Assembly (NCBI GenBank): GCA_900318645.1
Contig: ONLH01000003.1
Location: 62,001 to 126,000, forward strand
Length of the DNA: 64,000 nt
Direction: 5' to 3'
Origin: an uncultured Prevotellaceae bacterium
GTDB taxonomy: Bacteria; Bacteroidota; Bacteroidia; Bacteroidales; Muribaculaceae
Of the stretch, positions 45,549 through 54,879 are shown one piece after another. The position numbers and the translations under genes were made by a program. The notes below the pieces were generated by a model that had not been told where the DNA came from, made no database searches, and was given only the letters and a program-made list of their open reading frames with translations. Each line of letters opens with the position of its first letter. The first letter of the stretch is position 1.

Positions 45549-47024
45549 TTATTTCACTTTCCACTCAAAGCCGTCCTTGGTGTCCTTGACTTCGAAGCCG
45601 AATTCGGCGAGTTTGTCGCGGATCAGGTCGCTGGTGGCCCAGTCCTTGGCAGCCTTGGCGTTACGACGCATCTCCAGCAGCAGGTCAACGGCCTGGCGGT
45701 AGGGCTCCAGGTTCACGCTGTCGCCACCGGCAGCATCGTCGCGGATGCCCAGCACGTCGAACAGGTAGGTCTGGAAGACACCCTTCAGCTCGTCGATGTC
45801 AGCCTGACTGAGGGTGGCATTGCCGTCGTTGGCCTGGTTGATGACCTTGCAGGCATCGAACAGGGTGGCGATGACGGTCGGCGTATTTAGGTCGTCGTTC
45901 ATCGCGTCGGCGCAACGCTGGCGGTAATTGTCGAGCGTTACCAACGATTGCGGTGCTGCAGTGAGGGCGTTCAGGCGATGCCAGCCGTCGAGAATGCGCT
46001 CCAGGGCTTTCTCGGCAGCCTGTAGTGCCTCGTTGCTGAAATCGACGGTGCCGCGGTAGTGGGCCTGCAGGATGAAGAAGCGGATGGTCATCGGTGAATA
46101 GGCCTGGGTGAGGGCAGGGTGGTCACCCGTGAAGAACTGCTCCAGGGTGATGAAGTTGCCCAGGGACTTACCCATCTTCTGACCATTGATTGTAATCATG
46201 TTGTTGTGCATCCAGTAGTGCACCATCTCGTCACCCTGGCTGGCGACAGCCTGGGCAATCTCGCACTCGTGGTGCGGGAACACGAGGTCCATGCCACCAC
46301 CGTGGATATCGAAGTGTTTGCCTAGGTACTTGCGCCCCATGGCGGTGCACTCGCAGTGCCAACCGGGGAAACCGTCGCTCCATGGCGAGGGCCAACGCAT
46401 GATGTGCTCGGGCAGTGCCTTCTTCCACAGGGCAAAGTCGGCCTGGTTGTGCTTTTCGCCGATGCCTTCCAGCTCACGGCTGGCATTGAGGATGTCGTCG
46501 AGGTTGCGTCCCGAGAGGATGCCGTAGCGATGGTCACGGTTATAGGCCTCGATGTCAAAATAGACGCTGCCATTGCTCTCGTAGGCATAGCCGTTCTCCA
46601 TAATCTGTTTGACCAGCTCTTCCTGCTCGATGATGTGCCCCGTGGCATGGGGCTCGATGCTGGGAGGCAGCACGTTGAGCGCCTGCATGGCAGCATGGTA
46701 GCGATTGGTGTAATACTGCGCCACCTCCATGGGCTCCAACTGTTCGAGGCGTGCCTTCTTGGCAATCTTGTCCTCACCCTCATCGGCATCATGCTCCAGG
46801 TGGCCTACATCGGTGATGTTACGCACATAGCGCACCTTGTAGCCCAGCTGTTGCAGGTAGCGGAACAGTACGTCAAAGGTGATAGCAGGCCTGGTGTGTC
46901 CCAGGTGGGGGTCACCATAGACCGTCGGTCCGCAGACGTACATGCCCACCATCGGCTCATTGAGGGGCACGAAGTGCTCCTTGCGCCTGGTCAGGGTATT
47001 GTAAATGAACAAGGGATGTTCCAT
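45549..47024 (-). CDS. cysS: Cysteinyl-tRNA synthetase
   Basis: The 491-residue class I synthetase has its HIGH motif as DPHLGHTRP (about 39-47) after [10 protein letters not shown] with the zinc-binding Cys. The zinc ligands reappear in [11 protein letters not shown] and HHECE. The KMSKS motif reads KMGKSLGN. Length is normal. It is preceded by 47029-47145 repeats and followed by the CTATAG array. Confidence 0.96.
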   Translation of the reverse strand: MEHPLFIYNTLTRRKEHFVPLNEPMVGMYVCGPTVYGDPHLGHTRPAITFDVLFRYLQQLGYKVRYVRNITDVGHLEHDADEGEDKIAKKARLEQLEPMEVAQYYTNRYHAAMQALNVLPPSIEPHATGHIIEQEELVKQIMENGYAYESNGSVYFDIEAYNRDHRYGILSGRNLDDILNASRELEGIGEKHNQADFALWKKALPEHIMRWPSPWSDGFPGWHCECTAMGRKYLGKHFDIHGGGMDLVFPHHECEIAQAVASQGDEMVHYWMHNNMITINGQKMGKSLGNFITLEQFFTGDHPALTQAYSPMTIRFFILQAHYRGTVDFSNEALQAAEKALERILDGWHRLNALTAAPQSLVTLDNYRQRCADAMNDDLNTPTVIATLFDACKVINQANDGNATLSQADIDELKGVFQTYLFDVLGIRDDAAGGDSVNLEPYRQAVDLLLEMRRNAKAAKDWATSDLIRDKLAEFGFEVKDTKDGFEWKVK

Positions 47025-47028
47025 ATTG

Positions 47029-47145
47029 GTTCTCAGTTTTTAGTTGTCAGTTGTCAGTTTTTAGTTGTCAGTTGTCAGACGTCAACTTCTAACTTCTAAC
47101 TTCTAACTCCTAACTCCTAACTTCTAACTCCTAACTCCTAACTAT
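47029..47145. repeat. Mixed period-7 repeats (CAGTTGT and AACTCCT/AACTTCT types)
   Basis: A block of AGTTGTCAGTT units (47033-47085) is followed by AACTTCT/AACTCCT units (47090-47143), all close to 7-base periods. This is the longest copy of the family in the window and fills the gap upstream of cysS. Confidence 0.88.
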
Positions 47146-47146
47146 A

Positions 47147-47470
47147 TCAAGCCTGTCCCTTGGGCAGGGGGAAGTCCATAATGTTGCTGTTGCCGCTGGT
47201 GGGACGCATAACCTTGATCTCACCGAAGTTCTGCTCATAGCGGCGGATGTTGTCCTGCAGGGCGAGCATCAGTTCCTTGGCGTGCTGGGGAGCCATGATG
47301 ATGCGGCTCTGTACACGAGCTTGGGGCATATTGGGACCACGCAGGATCATATCAATGAAGAAATCGTTGGGACCATGGGCAATCATTGCCATGTTAGCGT
47401 AGCGGCCCTGCAACTCTTCCTTGGGAAGTTCAATCTTAATTTGGTTCTGGTTTTGATTTTCGTTTGCCAT
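47147..47470 (-). CDS. DUF3467 domain-containing protein, 107 aa
   Basis: The small soluble protein has an Asn/Gln-rich start (MANENQNQNQIKIELP), then the DUF3467 core GRYANMAMIAHGPNDFFIDM and ARVQSRIIMAPQHAKELMLAL. The family is widespread in Bacteroidetes and of unknown function. It is the last member of a minus-strand group with a lipoprotein gene and lolD, starting 44 bases after the lipoprotein stop. Confidence 0.92.
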   Translation of the reverse strand: MANENQNQNQIKIELPKEELQGRYANMAMIAHGPNDFFIDMILRGPNMPQARVQSRIIMAPQHAKELMLALQDNIRRYEQNFGEIKVMRPTSGNSNIMDFPLPKGQA

Positions 47471-47514
47471 AATGTTTTTTTAGTTCTGTTTTAATATCTG
47501 TTTTAATAAATGAT

Positions 47515-48180
47515 TTATTTGATGAAATCGTAATACTCGGTTTCGGGAAATGTCAAGTCATTGAGGTGGATGCGCAGGCAGCGGAACGAGTCCTTGTGCC
47601 ACAAGGCACCCACGTTGAACGAGGCATAGCAGTCGCGCCAGAAGGTAGCACGCTCACCTCTGAGGTCATGGACCAGATAGCAATGCACGGTGTCATCCTT
47701 GAGGGTATTGCCGTCGGCCACTAGCATGAAGGTGCGCGCCTTGGCTGTGTATTCTACCATGCAGTGCAGGTTGATGAACTCGCCAGTTCGCCACAGGCTA
47801 CGCAACTTCACTTCATGGCAGGGCAGGCTGTCGGGCGATGCCTGTGTCTGGCGCAACGAGTCACTGAAGATGGCGTTGCAACCATAGACGTTGATATCGC
47901 GCTCGGCACCTGTGGCTTTGTCGGCGAAATCATAGCGCAACAGGACGCGTTGGTGGGTCTTGACATCGCTCACCGTCACTGTTGACTGCAGCCTAATGGC
48001 TGACGAATCTCCCCGCCCCAGGTACTCAAACACCGCTCCACGGTCACTCAGGCCCAAGTAGGTGACGATGTCGTAGCGGTAGTCGGTATAGGCACGATCG
48101 ATGTCCTCTTGCTTGTCGCATGAGGTCAGAGCCAGTATGGCTGTAATCAGTAATATGGGCAGGTGGCGCAGGTATTTCAT
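47515..48180 (-). CDS. Putative lipoprotein, 221 aa (NigD-like candidate)
   Basis: A lipoprotein signal with lipobox LALTSC ends at about Cys21 ([21 protein letters not shown]). The mature domain is beta-rich and contains conserved-looking strands such as [20 protein letters not shown] and a C-terminal [10 protein letters not shown]. Size and layout recall NigD-like lipoproteins of Bacteroidetes, but the match is weak. Its start overlaps the lolD stop by 4 bases (ATGA), so it is translationally coupled to an ABC ATPase and likely associated with the envelope. Confidence 0.75.
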   Translation of the reverse strand: MKYLRHLPILLITAILALTSCDKQEDIDRAYTDYRYDIVTYLGLSDRGAVFEYLGRGDSSAIRLQSTVTVSDVKTHQRVLLRYDFADKATGAERDINVYGCNAIFSDSLRQTQASPDSLPCHEVKLRSLWRTGEFINLHCMVEYTAKARTFMLVADGNTLKDDTVHCYLVHDLRGERATFWRDCYASFNVGALWHKDSFRCLRIHLNDLTFPETEYYDFIK

Positions 48181-48863
48181 CGGGCAGTGCGGATGGTTTG
48201 GTCAACAATCATGCCGTCGCGCATGTGCAGTGTGCGGTCGGCTTGGACGGCGAGGCCCTCGTCGTGAGTGACAATGATGAACGTCTGGCCCAACTCGTCG
48301 CGCAGGTCAAAGAACAGCTGGTGCAGTTCCTGTTTGTTCTGGGTGTCGAGGCTGCCCGACGGTTCGTCGGCCAGGATGACCTTCGGGCTGTTGATCAGGG
48401 CTCGGGCGACGGCCACACGCTGGCATTCGCCACCGCTGAGCTGAGAAGGCTTATGGTTCAGACGGTCGGCCAGGTGCATACGCTCCAACAGTTGTCGTGC
48501 ACGCCCAATGGCATCGTTGCGGCTGTCTCCTCCCAGCAGGGCCGGGATGGCGACATTCTCAAGCATGGTGAACTCGGGCAACAGCTGGTGGAACTGGAAC
48601 ACGAAGCCGATGTTGCGGTTACGGAAGTGGGCCAGCTCCTTGTCTTTCAACGTGAGCACGTTCTTGCCCTCATAGCGCACCTCGCCCTGCTGTGGCGTGT
48701 CCAGCGTGCCGATGATTTGCAGCAAGGTCGTCTTGCCGGCTCCACTGGGCCCCACAATCGAGACAATCTCGCCCTGGGCGATGTCGAGGTCCACACCCCG
48801 CAACACCTCCAGGTCGCCATACCGCTTCACTATATTACGCGCCTCAATCATTGTCTGTGACAT
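48177..48863 (-). CDS. LolD-like ABC transporter ATP-binding protein
   Basis: The 228-residue ATPase has Walker [10 protein letters not shown] (about 39-47), the signature [15 protein letters not shown], Walker [13 protein letters not shown] and the switch His in IVTHDEG. This type (LolD/MacB/FtsE group) usually pairs with a MacB- or LolC-like permease; none is adjacent. Promoter box at 48877-48884. The next gene, a lipoprotein, overlaps its stop, consistent with a lipoprotein-related role. Confidence 0.9.
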   Translation of the reverse strand: MSQTMIEARNIVKRYGDLEVLRGVDLDIAQGEIVSIVGPSGAGKTTLLQIIGTLDTPQQGEVRYEGKNVLTLKDKELAHFRNRNIGFVFQFHQLLPEFTMLENVAIPALLGGDSRNDAIGRARQLLERMHLADRLNHKPSQLSGGECQRVAVARALINSPKVILADEPSGSLDTQNKQELHQLFFDLRDELGQTFIIVTHDEGLAVQADRTLHMRDGMIVDQTIRTAR

Positions 48864-48876
48864 TTCATTTAAATTG

Positions 48877-48884
48877 CAAAGTTA
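48877..48884 (-). promoter_or_regulatory. Promoter -7 box of the lolD group
   Basis: The minus strand reads TAACTTTG, 14 bases upstream of the lolD ATG. Confidence 0.5.
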
Positions 48885-48964
48885 GCAAAGATTTGTCAAA
48901 TTGGGGTCAAAAGGGTGGAAAAAAGGTCTTTTTCGGGGTGTTTTATAAAAAAGATGAGGGTGAA

Positions 48965-48997
48965 TTGGCTCAGTGTGAAAAGATTGTTGTACCTTTG
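48965..48997 (+). promoter_or_regulatory. Promoter of metK
   Basis: TTG at 48965-48967 and TACCTTTG at 48990-48997 are 22 bases apart. The expected transcription start near 49004 leaves a leader of about 140 bases. Confidence 0.6.
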
Positions 48998-49026
48998 CAG
49001 CCACATTTTAAAACAACATATACAAA

Positions 49027-49078
49027 CAGTGGACAAATTTGGCTGCTTGCAACCACTTGAAAAAATGCTAAAACTGCG
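49027..49078 (+). promoter_or_regulatory. Possible SAM-II-type riboswitch aptamer upstream of metK
   Basis: A 5-bp stem AGTGG/CCACT (49028-49032 with 49053-49057) encloses a 20-base loop with AAATTT and TTGCA (49047-49051). After the stem comes TGAAAAAATGCTAAAA (49058-49073). TTGCA can pair with TGC-T-AA at 49066-49071 to make the pseudoknot. The layout and the words TTGCAA, TGAnAAAATG and GCTAAAA resemble the SAM-II aptamer; the other pseudoknot half (ACC with GGG in known SAM-II) is not obvious, so this is a divergent or doubtful case. The gene controlled, SAM synthetase, fits. Confidence 0.4.
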
Positions 49079-49107
49079 ATAATCACCTGACTTTATCGGT
49101 TTCTTTT
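49077..49107 (+). terminator. Possible attenuator in the metK leader
   Basis: CGATAA (49077-49082) pairs with TTATCG (49093-49098), followed by GTTTCTTTT. It begins at the end of the SAM-II-like element and lies 38 bases before the metK ATG, so it could end transcription in response to SAM. Confidence 0.45.
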
Positions 49108-49144
49108 AGCGTTCATGTTCCACAAAGATTTAATTATTGGTACA

Positions 49145-50410
<1,266 letters not shown>

Positions 50411-50461
50411 AAGATGTCCTGTTTCTGGATTTTCTGGAATATCTAGATGATCTAGGGTTAC

Positions 50462-50505
50462 ACAATGCGGGCCGCTCCATTTGGGGCGGCCCGCATTGTT
50501 GTTAA
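50462..50505. terminator. Bidirectional terminator between metK and recA
   Basis: A perfect 14-bp inverted repeat (50462-50475 with 50486-50499, arm ACAATGCGGGCCGC) lies between the convergent genes. A short CTAGA remnant lies just before it (about 50425-50457). Confidence 0.88.
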
Positions 50506-50520
50506 TTGTTTGGCTAAGGG

Positions 50521-51564
50521 TTACTTGGCCTTCATGGCTTCCTTGATCTTGGTCTCGAGTTCTTCGGCCAGCTCGGGGTTATCAGCTACCATTTGCTTGG
50601 CGGCGTCGCGGCCCTGGCCTAGCTTGGTACCCTCGTAGGAGAACCATGCACCACTCTTCTTGACGATGCCGAACTCAACACCCAAGTCGATGATTTCACC
50701 CACCTTGCTGATGCCCTCACCGAAGCGGATTTCAAACTCGGTCTTTCGGAAGGGAGGAGCCACCTTGTTTTTCACAACTTTCACGCGTGTGAGGTTACCC
50801 ACAACCTGGTCACCGTCCTTGATTTGGCCTGTGCGGCGGATGTCAAGGCGTACGCTGCTGTAGAACTTCAGGGCGTTGCCACCGGTCGTGGTCTCGGGAT
50901 TGCCGAACATCACGCCCAGTTTCTCGCGCAACTGGTTGATGAAGATGCAGCAGGTGTTGGTGCGGCTGATGGTGGCGGTCAGTTTCCTCAGCGCCTGGCT
51001 CATCAGGCGAGCCTGCAGACCCATCTTGCTCTCGCCCATTTCGCCCTCAATCTCGGCCTTGGGGGTCAAGGCGGCGACACTGTCGATGACGATGATGTCG
51101 ATGGCGCTGCTGCGGATGAGCTGGTCGGCAATCTCCAGCGCCTGCTCGCCGTTGTCGGGCTGTGAGATCCACAGGTTGTTCACGTCAACGCCCAGCGACT
51201 CGGCATAGAATCGGTCAAAGGCGTGCTCGGCATCGATGATGGCGGCTATACCACCCATTTTCTGAGCCTCGGCAATGGCATGTATTGCCAGCGTGGTTTT
51301 ACCTGACGATTCGGGGCCATAGATCTCGATGATGCGACCGCGGGGATAACCGCCCACGCCCAGGGCATTGTCCAGGCCGATGGAGCCCGTGGGGATGACC
51401 TCGATGTCCTCGATATGGTCGTCGCCCAGCTTCATGATGCTGCCACTGCCAAAAGATTTACCGATTTTATCCATTGCTACCTGCAGGGCTTTGAGCTTCT
51501 CGGGGGAAACCTCCTTGCGCTGCGGCTGGTTAGTTCCTTCTTGGTTGATGATTTCGTCTGCCAT
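50521..51564 (-). CDS. recA: Recombinase RecA
   Basis: The 347-residue protein performs homologous pairing and SOS co-protease functions. It has Walker [10 protein letters not shown] (about 83-91), the loop [20 protein letters not shown], Walker [31 protein letters not shown] and the C-terminal acidic/basic tail. The start at 51564 gives the usual length. Own promoter at 51624-51631. Confidence 0.98.
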   Translation of the reverse strand: MADEIINQEGTNQPQRKEVSPEKLKALQVAMDKIGKSFGSGSIMKLGDDHIEDIEVIPTGSIGLDNALGVGGYPRGRIIEIYGPESSGKTTLAIHAIAEAQKMGGIAAIIDAEHAFDRFYAESLGVDVNNLWISQPDNGEQALEIADQLIRSSAIDIIVIDSVAALTPKAEIEGEMGESKMGLQARLMSQALRKLTATISRTNTCCIFINQLREKLGVMFGNPETTTGGNALKFYSSVRLDIRRTGQIKDGDQVVGNLTRVKVVKNKVAPPFRKTEFEIRFGEGISKVGEIIDLGVEFGIVKKSGAWFSYEGTKLGQGRDAAKQMVADNPELAEELETKIKEAMKAK

Positions 51565-51623
51565 GAATGTATGATTGATTGTTATGATTTTTATGATGTG
51601 ATTTTTAATGTCGAACCAACTGA

Positions 51624-51631
51624 CAAAGGTA
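51624..51631 (-). promoter_or_regulatory. Promoter -7 box of recA
   Basis: The minus strand reads TACCTTTG, 60 bases upstream of the recA ATG. No LexA-type palindrome was noticed. Confidence 0.55.
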
Positions 51632-51747
51632 ATACATTTTTTTCAGTATCCGGCCCTCATTTTTTATTTTTTTGCTTTAGCAAAAGAAGTTTTTTCTGCT
51701 CTGAAAAAAATATGCTGTATATTATGTTCTGTTTTGGAAAAAAAGTG

Positions 51748-51755
51748 TATCTTTG
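51748..51755 (+). promoter_or_regulatory. Promoter -7 box of the 51815 gene
   Basis: TATCTTTG lies 60 bases before the ATG at 51815. Confidence 0.5.
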
Positions 51756-51814
51756 CCCAAATATAGATTACCGTTGAACAATTCATTATTAACCATTTAA
51801 TAACTTTCATTGCA

Positions 51815-54286
51815 ATGAGGAAACTTTTTACTTTATTAACCTTATGTCTGCTGGCTAGCGCCGCTTGGGCAACCGACGTCACATTTGTGGCTGGTGTCGA
51901 TAATGGAACCAGTCCCGGTACACAGGGCCCCTTCGTTATTGAGAAGGAGGGTGTCAAAATCGATGTAGAAAGCGGTTTGGCCAATGATTCCCAGTATCGT
52001 TTCTACAAGAACAAGAACGTGACTGTTTCCACCACTCTCGGTGTGATCACCAAGATTGTGTTTGAGTGCACTGCCAATGACGCTGCTCAGTATGGTCCTG
52101 GTTGCTTCACTGCCACTCCCGAGACTTACACTTACTCTGGCAAGATCGGTACTTGGGAAGGCTCTTCAGAGCAGGTTGTATTCACTGCCGCTACCAATCA
52201 GGTGCGTGCCACCAAGATTACGGTGTCCATCAGCGAGGCTGGTCTTGCTGCTCCTAGCATCAAGCCTGCAGGTGGTACCTACTACAACCCGATTGAGGTG
52301 ACCATCACTTGCGGTACGAGCGATGCCAAGATTTATTACACCACCAACGGTAGCAATCCCACCACCAGCTCCACGCAGTACACTGCTCCCTTCACCTTGA
52401 ACAGCAATACTACCGTGAAGGCCATCTCGGCCAAGGATGGTGATGTCAGTGAAGTCGTTGTTGCCGAGTATGTCTTCGGTACTGCTGTTAGTGTCAACAA
52501 CATCGCTGAATATCAGGCTGCTGAGGTTGATGAAGTCTTGAACTTCAAGAACTCTGTCAACGTTCTTGCCCAGCACAATAGCTATCTGTTTGTGAAGGAC
52601 AATACGGGCTATGCCTTGTTCTATGGCGACTGTGGTCAGACCTATAAGAACGGTGACGTGATTCCCGCCGGTTTCGTTGGTACCAGGGCATTCTACAATG
52701 GAGAGCCCGAGTTGAAGGTCCTGAGCGGCTTCAATCCTGCTTCGAGCAACAGCCCCATCGCTCCCGAGATGATCGGTGCCAATCAGGTGAATCATGACAT
52801 GTTCGGCCACTTTGTGCGTCTCGAGCATGTTACCTTCAGCACTACTGACAACAAGAACTACACGCTGATCGATGAGGATGGTAACGAATGTGCCGTTTAC
52901 TTCGGTACGCTCAATGCCAAAGCTCCCGGCAACCTTGACATCCTCTATACTGTCGAGGCTATCGTCGGTTCCTACGGTAAGGACAATGTGGTTTACCAGT
53001 TGCTGCCCACCCTTGTGAAGCCCGAAGGCGATGGTGGTGTCGGTATCGGCACGATGAGCCTCTATGACGACAACACCCAGCTCGTATTTGACTATGATGC
53101 TACGGTTATCTTCCACGGCAACTCACGACTGTTTGTAAAGGATCAGACCGGTTTTGGTCTCATCTATGGCAATGTAGGCAAGACCTATAAGCAGGGTGAC
53201 GTATTCCCCGCTGGCTATAGCGGCAAGAAGACCACCTATGGCGGTGAGCCTGAGTTGGCTTCTCCCTTCTCAGATTTCAATGATCCCATCAAGAACGAGA
53301 CCGTGAATGCTGAGGTTGCCACTCCGCTGGATGTCAAGCATGAGAACTTCGCTCATTATGTAGTGATGAGGAATGTGGATGTTACCGAGCTTAGCGGTAA
53401 CAACTTCAAGGTTGTTGATGCCAGTGGTAATACCTGTAACGGTTACAACCAGTTTGCTCAGGACGTGAAGGAAGGCCACTATGATGAACTGTATGGTATC
53501 GTTGGTTCTTATGGTTCAACCAATACCGTTTATCAGCTGCTGCCCATCATCCCGTCCAAGCCGACTCCTGTTAAGAACATCAATGAGCTGTATGCACTTG
53601 ACAAGGGCAAACAGGGTCAGTTCACCACTCCGCTGACCGCTATCTATCAGAACGAGAAGAGCAGCTACCTCTATGTTCAGGATGCTGAAGGCGTTCAGTC
53701 GCTGGTTTATGGTGGTGTTTCAGGCCCCTTCACCAATGGCGACCTCATCACCAATGCTATTGCCACCTGGAATGAGTATCAGGGTGCCAAGCAGATGATT
53801 CCCGTTGAGAACTTCGCGCCCAATGGCCGTGGCAACAAGATTGAGCCCGACGAGCCGATGCCCATCGAGGAGATTTCCCAGGATATGGTACACCGCTACC
53901 TGAGCTTTGAGGATGTGGACATCATCACCGAGGAGGACAAGATGTATATCGTTGATGAGACTGGTCAACTCCACATGTTCGACAAGTTTGAGGTTGGTAT
54001 CAAGGGCAATGCTCCCTACTATGTTGAGGGCTTCTTGACCGTCTATAAGGGCGAGCTCGAGTTCTATCCCATCCTGGTTCAGGGTGAAGGTGGTGACGAT
54101 TGCGGCACCAAGGGTGACGTGAACAACGACGGTGAGATCGGTATTGCTGATGTGAACGCACTGCTCGATATCATCCTGGGCGCTAATGTTGACGAATGCA
54201 CCCGCTGGCGCGCCGACATGAACGGTGACGGCGAGATCGGCCTTGCTGATGTGAACGCTTTGACTGACTACATCTTGGGTCATTAA
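51815..54286 (+). CDS. Secreted multi-domain protein with chitobiase-like Ig module, three OB-like repeats and dockerin pair
   Basis: The 823-residue protein has a signal peptide (about 1-19, ending SAAWA). An N-terminal beta domain covers about 20-140. A chitobiase C-terminal-like Ig module (about 148-222) contains IYYTTNGSNPTTSST. Three diverged repeats of about 170 residues follow, each with SYLFVKD/SRLFVKDQTG/SYLYVQD, YGxxGxTYKxGDV and a C-terminal VGSYGxxNxVYQLLP. They resemble the OB-fold nucleic-acid/ligand-binding repeats seen in surface proteins of this order. Two dockerin repeats end the protein (about 765-823; GDVNNDGEIGIADVNALLD, ADMNGDGEIGLADVNALTD). A paralog starts at 61617. 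Function is unknown; it is likely a surface or matrix protein. Confidence 0.82.
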   Translation: MRKLFTLLTLCLLASAAWATDVTFVAGVDNGTSPGTQGPFVIEKEGVKIDVESGLANDSQYRFYKNKNVTVSTTLGVITKIVFECTANDAAQYGPGCFTATPETYTYSGKIGTWEGSSEQVVFTAATNQVRATKITVSISEAGLAAPSIKPAGGTYYNPIEVTITCGTSDAKIYYTTNGSNPTTSSTQYTAPFTLNSNTTVKAISAKDGDVSEVVVAEYVFGTAVSVNNIAEYQAAEVDEVLNFKNSVNVLAQHNSYLFVKDNTGYALFYGDCGQTYKNGDVIPAGFVGTRAFYNGEPELKVLSGFNPASSNSPIAPEMIGANQVNHDMFGHFVRLEHVTFSTTDNKNYTLIDEDGNECAVYFGTLNAKAPGNLDILYTVEAIVGSYGKDNVVYQLLPTLVKPEGDGGVGIGTMSLYDDNTQLVFDYDATVIFHGNSRLFVKDQTGFGLIYGNVGKTYKQGDVFPAGYSGKKTTYGGEPELASPFSDFNDPIKNETVNAEVATPLDVKHENFAHYVVMRNVDVTELSGNNFKVVDASGNTCNGYNQFAQDVKEGHYDELYGIVGSYGSTNTVYQLLPIIPSKPTPVKNINELYALDKGKQGQFTTPLTAIYQNEKSSYLYVQDAEGVQSLVYGGVSGPFTNGDLITNAIATWNEYQGAKQMIPVENFAPNGRGNKIEPDEPMPIEEISQDMVHRYLSFEDVDIITEEDKMYIVDETGQLHMFDKFEVGIKGNAPYYVEGFLTVYKGELEFYPILVQGEGGDDCGTKGDVNNDGEIGIADVNALLDIILGANVDECTRWRADMNGDGEIGLADVNALTDYILGH

Positions 54287-54321
54287 TCATGAAATGACAA
54301 GATAGTCATCTACCGATAATG

Positions 54322-54367
54322 GAGTCGGGAGGCACGATGTGGCGATGTCTCCCGATTCTGATTTTTA
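54322..54367 (+). terminator. Terminator after the 51815 gene
   Basis: GAGTCGGGAG (54322-54331) pairs with CTCCCGATTC (54349-54358) with one G-T, then TGATTTTTAA. Confidence 0.8.
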
Positions 54368-54434
54368 AGCAATAAGTAGTTATTGTGTGAAGTTTTTCAA
54401 GAGGAAAGACCAATGAATTAATTTATGTTAATGA

Positions 54435-54466
54435 TTTGGCGGATTGAGAATTAAATTGTAATTTTG
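54435..54466 (+). promoter_or_regulatory. Consensus promoter of a candidate small RNA
   Basis: TTTG at 54435-54438 and TAATTTTG at 54459-54466 are separated by 20 bases, one of the best promoter matches in the window. Confidence 0.65.
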
Positions 54467-54472
54467 TGTCCA

Positions 54473-54702
54473 AGTTTAAAAAGTATCATTATTGTTATTA
54501 GGAAATAATGTATCAGGCATGTAGCAAATACCTCAAAACTGGATGTTGGAAAAAACTATGCACTGGCTTGTTCTCTTTAGGAATAATGCCAGAGCCTTGT
54601 GGTGGAGGCTTATGGCCATCCCACGTGTGTAGCCAACTAAGCTATGGGCCCGAATTACGGATAAAAGGAGCGCAAAACCGGATGTGTCAGGTTTTGCGCT
54701 CT
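54473..54702 (+). ncRNA. Candidate small structured RNA of about 230 bases
   Basis: Between a consensus promoter (54435-54466) and a perfect terminator (54668-54710) lies sequence with local hairpins: CATTATT/AATAATG (54488-54494 with 54504-54510), CTGGC/GCCAG (54563-54567 with 54588-54592) and GGCTTA/TAAGCT near 54607 and 54637. No good reading frame starts after the promoter; the one open frame (54508-54861) runs through the terminator and looks random. Size and unit structure would suit a housekeeping RNA such as 6S RNA, but I cannot identify the family by sequence. Confidence 0.45.
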
Positions 54703-54712
54703 CTTGTTTCAT
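54668..54712 (+). terminator. Terminator of the candidate small RNA
   Basis: A perfect 12-bp inverted repeat (54668-54679 with 54690-54701, arm GAGCGCAAAACC) is followed by TCTTGTTTC. Confidence 0.85.
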
Positions 54713-54784
54713 GCTGTTCATGTTTTGACGTCATTACCGATGCAACTTGCCGTCGAACAACTCATCCACTAAATATGAAGGCCA

Positions 54785-54824
54785 GGCCAGGAGGGACTAG
54801 CGGGTTCACCCTCTTGAAATGGCC
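54785..54824 (+). promoter_or_regulatory. Hairpin in the leader of the 54880 gene
   Basis: AGGAGGG (54789-54795) pairs with CCCTCTT (54809-54815), flanked by GGCC pairing (54785-54788 with 54821-54824). No T-run follows, so it is not a typical terminator. No clear promoter box was found for the 54880 gene. Confidence 0.3.
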
Positions 54825-54879
54825 TCCCGAAAAAAGTATTATAGGGCCCGGTTTTATTTAACACAAACCATTTTTTTCA

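Noticed and set aside
54508-54861. 117-codon open frame as a protein gene
   Set aside because: It runs through a perfect terminator, has a composition unlike the neighbours, and the interval fits a structured RNA better.
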